Below are positions 62,173 through 64,000 of a stretch of DNA of 64,000 nt, piece by piece. The translations under genes and the position numbers were made by a program. The DNA is from Promethearchaeota archaeon. Its GTDB lineage: Archaea; Asgardarchaeota; Lokiarchaeia; Helarchaeales; RDOG01. The stretch covers positions 1 to 64,000 of the forward strand of contig RDOG01000008.1 in the NCBI GenBank assembly GCA_011365055.1, read 5' to 3'. The notes under the pieces were generated by a model. The model saw nothing but the letters and a program-made list of their open reading frames with translations, was not told where the DNA came from and made no database searches. Each line of letters begins with the position of its first letter. Within the stretch, counting starts at the first letter, position 1.

Positions 62173-63078
62173 TTATAAAAAATCTTCTAATTTTTTTTGA
62201 TTTAAATTATTTTTAATCCTTTTTTTCGCATTTTCAACATAAATTGGATCTTTATCCATACAAATAAAATATCTATTGCTTTGTAATGCAGCTAAAGCTG
62301 TTGTACCCACACCACAAAATGGGTCGAGTACTATTTCATCCTTAAAAGTGTATAGTTGGATACATCGGTAAGGCAGTTCTAATGGAAAAGGAGCTGGATG
62401 TCCCACCTTTTTAGCTGATTCAGGAGGAAAATCCCATACGCTCTTAGTATAGTTCAGAAACTCATCTTTTTTAATGGTATTTTCCCGTTCATTTTTTTTC
62501 CTTGAAAATTTCCCTTTTGAAAATATTAAAATATATTCGTGAATATCTCGCAAAGTTGGATTAGACGCAGAGAGCCAGCTCCCCCAAGCTGTTGAAACTC
62601 CAGCACCAGCGCCTTTATTCCAAATTATTTCACCTCTCATAAAAAATCCGATATCTTGCATGATATCAATAATGAATTTATGGTATGGTATGTATGGTTT
62701 CCTACCTATGTTAGCAATATTTATACAAGCTCTTCCACCATTAATTAAAACTCTATAAGTTTCTTTAAAAACATCTGTTAATAATCCTATATATTCATTC
62801 AGGTTGAGATCAGCATCATATTCTTTTCCAACATTGTAAGGAGGTGAAGTCACCATGAGGTGAATGCATGAATCAGGTATGTTCACCATATTCCTACTAT
62901 CTTGACAAAATATTTTATTAAGAAGATTTTTTGGGACAAGTGTTTCAATTTCATTAATTTTTTCATCAATTATTAAATCACCATATAAATTACTTTTATA
63001 AAATGATGATGAATCGTGACTTTCTCGTTTTGAAACACCAAAATTACTGGTTTTAGAAGATTTTTTCTTTTTCATCAT
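62173..63078 (-). CDS. DNA methyltransferase (N4-cytosine/N6-adenine, orphan)
   Basis: 301 residues. Motif IV is TSPPY at 77-81 and motif I DPFCGVGTT at 252-260, in the order IV then I (beta-type arrangement), with the catalytic loop in between. The TSPPY form is most common in N4-cytosine methyltransferases. After motif IV comes the target-binding region with HEYILIFSKGKF-like strands. It lacks a neighbouring restriction endonuclease or specificity subunit, so it is an orphan modification enzyme. Basic N-terminal tail (MMKKKKSSKT). It lies 18 bp after the MBL gene and 22 bp ahead of the cupin gene on the same strand. Confidence 0.9.
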   Translation of the reverse strand: MMKKKKSSKTSNFGVSKRESHDSSSFYKSNLYGDLIIDEKINEIETLVPKNLLNKIFCQDSRNMVNIPDSCIHLMVTSPPYNVGKEYDADLNLNEYIGLLTDVFKETYRVLINGGRACINIANIGRKPYIPYHKFIIDIMQDIGFFMRGEIIWNKGAGAGVSTAWGSWLSASNPTLRDIHEYILIFSKGKFSRKKNERENTIKKDEFLNYTKSVWDFPPESAKKVGHPAPFPLELPYRCIQLYTFKDEIVLDPFCGVGTTALAALQSNRYFICMDKDPIYVENAKKRIKNNLNQKKLEDFL

Positions 63079-63096
63079 TCACACGATTTTTTACTC

Positions 63097-64000
63097 TTAT
63101 TTTAAAGAGTAAATTTTTTTATTATTTAAATTTGCGTCCGATGACTTGATCATATCTCTCTTGATTAGATCATCAATATATTTTATTGCCCAAAATTGGG
63201 TCATTTTCATCAATATCGTATAAAATAAGTTGTGAGTAAAATGAGTGCGCTCATATGCGTTTCGTGAAATTTCTTCAAGAGTCATTGGTCTTTTTTTTAA
63301 GCAATTGAGAATACGTAATTGGGCTTGTTTCATATCATCCAAGAAATCCAGAAAATTTTTTTTCTCAATCTCCCATTTATGAGGATAACCATGACCTCTA
63401 ATAACTAATTTGACGTCTAGATCAAGAATTTTTCTAATACTTTTTCGGAAATGTGCTATTGAACAATGTGGATAAGGAGTCCATGGAATAAAATCACCTA
63501 GAAATAATAATTTCTTAGATCGTTCATATAAAACTATAGAATCAGGAGAATGTCCAGGGGTATAAATTACTTCAAGTTTAAAAGGAGAAACTTCAATTAT
63601 ATCGCCTGTTTTTACTTTCTTATTAATTATAATGTCATAATGTTTACCATAATAAAGTCTTGAATACATATAATATCCAATATTTTTGATAAGCCTATCT
63701 TTAATAAATGGATAAAAAGATTCAAGATATTCATCGAAATGTGATGCCATATCTGGATCTCTTGGACTTATTTTACCTTCAATCTTTATACGTTCATGAG
63801 CATAAATTTTTGAGTCGAAAGTTTTTTGAAACAAACCCGAAGCATGGCAATGATCTAGATGACTGTGTGTAATTATCAATTTCGAATCTCTGAATGATGG
63901 ATTGATTGGATTTAACACCCTTTTAATCAAATTGATACCGGGATCTTTAACGGAGCCAGAATCAATAAAAGAAACTTTACCATCTTTTGGATTTCTAATA
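63097..64000 (-). CDS. MBL-fold metallo-hydrolase, N-terminus cut by window edge
   Basis: The frame is open from the edge at 64000 to a stop at 63097, about 301 codons, so the start lies outside. The classical MBL elements are present: VSFIDSGSVKDPG near the edge, then zinc motif HSHLDH in THSHLDHCHASG, a later HSPDS, the Asp in FLGDFIPW and a further His in RGHGYPH. This is the glyoxalase II/beta-lactamase-like fold; the enzyme probably hydrolyses a thioester or similar ester in the cytosol. The C-terminal part (about 190-270) is a winged-helix-like extension (LKKRPMTLEEISRNAYERTH). It is the first visible gene of the leftward cluster with the DNA methyltransferase. Confidence 0.88.
   Translation of the reverse strand, partial: IRNPKDGKVSFIDSGSVKDPGINLIKRVLNPINPSFRDSKLIITHSHLDHCHASGLFQKTFDSKIYAHERIKIEGKISPRDPDMASHFDEYLESFYPFIKDRLIKNIGYYMYSRLYYGKHYDIIINKKVKTGDIIEVSPFKLEVIYTPGHSPDSIVLYERSKKLLFLGDFIPWTPYPHCSIAHFRKSIRKILDLDVKLVIRGHGYPHKWEIEKKNFLDFLDDMKQAQLRILNCLKKRPMTLEEISRNAYERTHFTHNLFYTILMKMTQFWAIKYIDDLIKRDMIKSSDANLNNKKIYSLK

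Noticed and set aside
1..64000. tRNA, rRNA, CRISPR arrays and insertion sequences
   Set aside because: Looked for T-loop (GTTCRANNC) contexts, regularly spaced repeats and transposase motifs; none was found by eye. A covariance-model or repeat search would settle this.

Overview
The window is AT-rich (roughly 30% GC by eye) and gene-dense, and it is archaeal. Many starts are preceded by GGTGA/GGTGAT-type ribosome binding sites that fit the archaeal 16S 3' end. TTG and GTG starts are common. The gene content includes a ribose-1,5-bisphosphate isomerase, a DUF39/NIL-ferredoxin homocysteine system, archaeal winged-helix regulators, archaeal-style secreted PKD and propeller proteins, an archaeal cyclophilin-like protein, and an SDS22-like leucine-rich-repeat protein with a sensor-like C-terminal domain. 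This mixture points to an Asgard archaeon (Lokiarchaeia-like) or a close anaerobic relative; that assignment is inference, because no rRNA or ribosomal protein gene is present. I found no tRNA, rRNA, CRISPR array, insertion sequence or integrase.

Layout. 1-7400: a membrane protein cut by the left edge; a flavin reductase fused to a PCP_red-like domain; a TPP-enzyme/SDR/SDR operon divergent from a zinc alcohol dehydrogenase; a polytopic membrane protein and a very small ORF. 7500-16150: a QueG-like ferredoxin protein; a PadR regulator with a zinc-ribbon tail and its 2TM-protein partner behind a strong inverted-repeat operator; a secreted, membrane-anchored propeller/Ig-like protein followed by a 721-residue winged-helix regulator. 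16150-21200: two unrecognised proteins, two small membrane proteins and an ABC transporter pair. 21270-27150: the homocysteine biosynthesis operon (DUF39-CBS, NIL-ferredoxin, E1-like), two MFS paralogues and a cyclophilin-like protein. 27150-36500: a VWA/CoxE-like protein with an unusual nine-cysteine insert and a helical partner; endonuclease III; RidA with a phytoene-desaturase-like flavoprotein; an SDR; an alpha/beta hydrolase; an orphan corrinoid protein; ribose-1,5-bisphosphate isomerase; a HepT/MntA toxin-antitoxin pair.

36500-50300: an operon of a small Fe-S/MobB-tail protein, a NagB/PIG-L fusion and a nitronate-monooxygenase-like protein; membrane proteins; a lipocalin-like protein; and a giant protein of about 2290 residues (PKD domains, calcium-binding loops, then a polytopic membrane region). 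The giant gene carries a local GC-rich patch. 50600-64000: a GHMP (galactokinase-like) kinase; a feoB / small Cys protein / DtxR-FeoA operon with an iron-box-like palindrome just upstream; an AMP-forming acyl-CoA ligase; an ADP-forming acyl-CoA synthetase lacking its ATP-grasp half; a secreted protein with a PGF-like C-terminus; an LRR protein; and a leftward cluster of MBL hydrolase, DNA methyltransferase, cupin, SurE and two small proteins.

How the genes work together. The clearest functional units are iron uptake with self-regulation (feo operon plus DtxR box), homocysteine synthesis from sulfide-level sulfur (DUF39 operon), and a PadR-controlled membrane module with its operator. The surface is represented by at least three secreted or anchored proteins, one of which sits directly upstream of a large winged-helix protein. 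That regulator shares its C-terminal domain with the LRR protein some 43 kb away. The most novel items are that shared domain, the Cys-rich VWA protein, the E1-like enzyme without the usual catalytic Cys inside the homocysteine operon, and the compositional island inside the giant surface gene.
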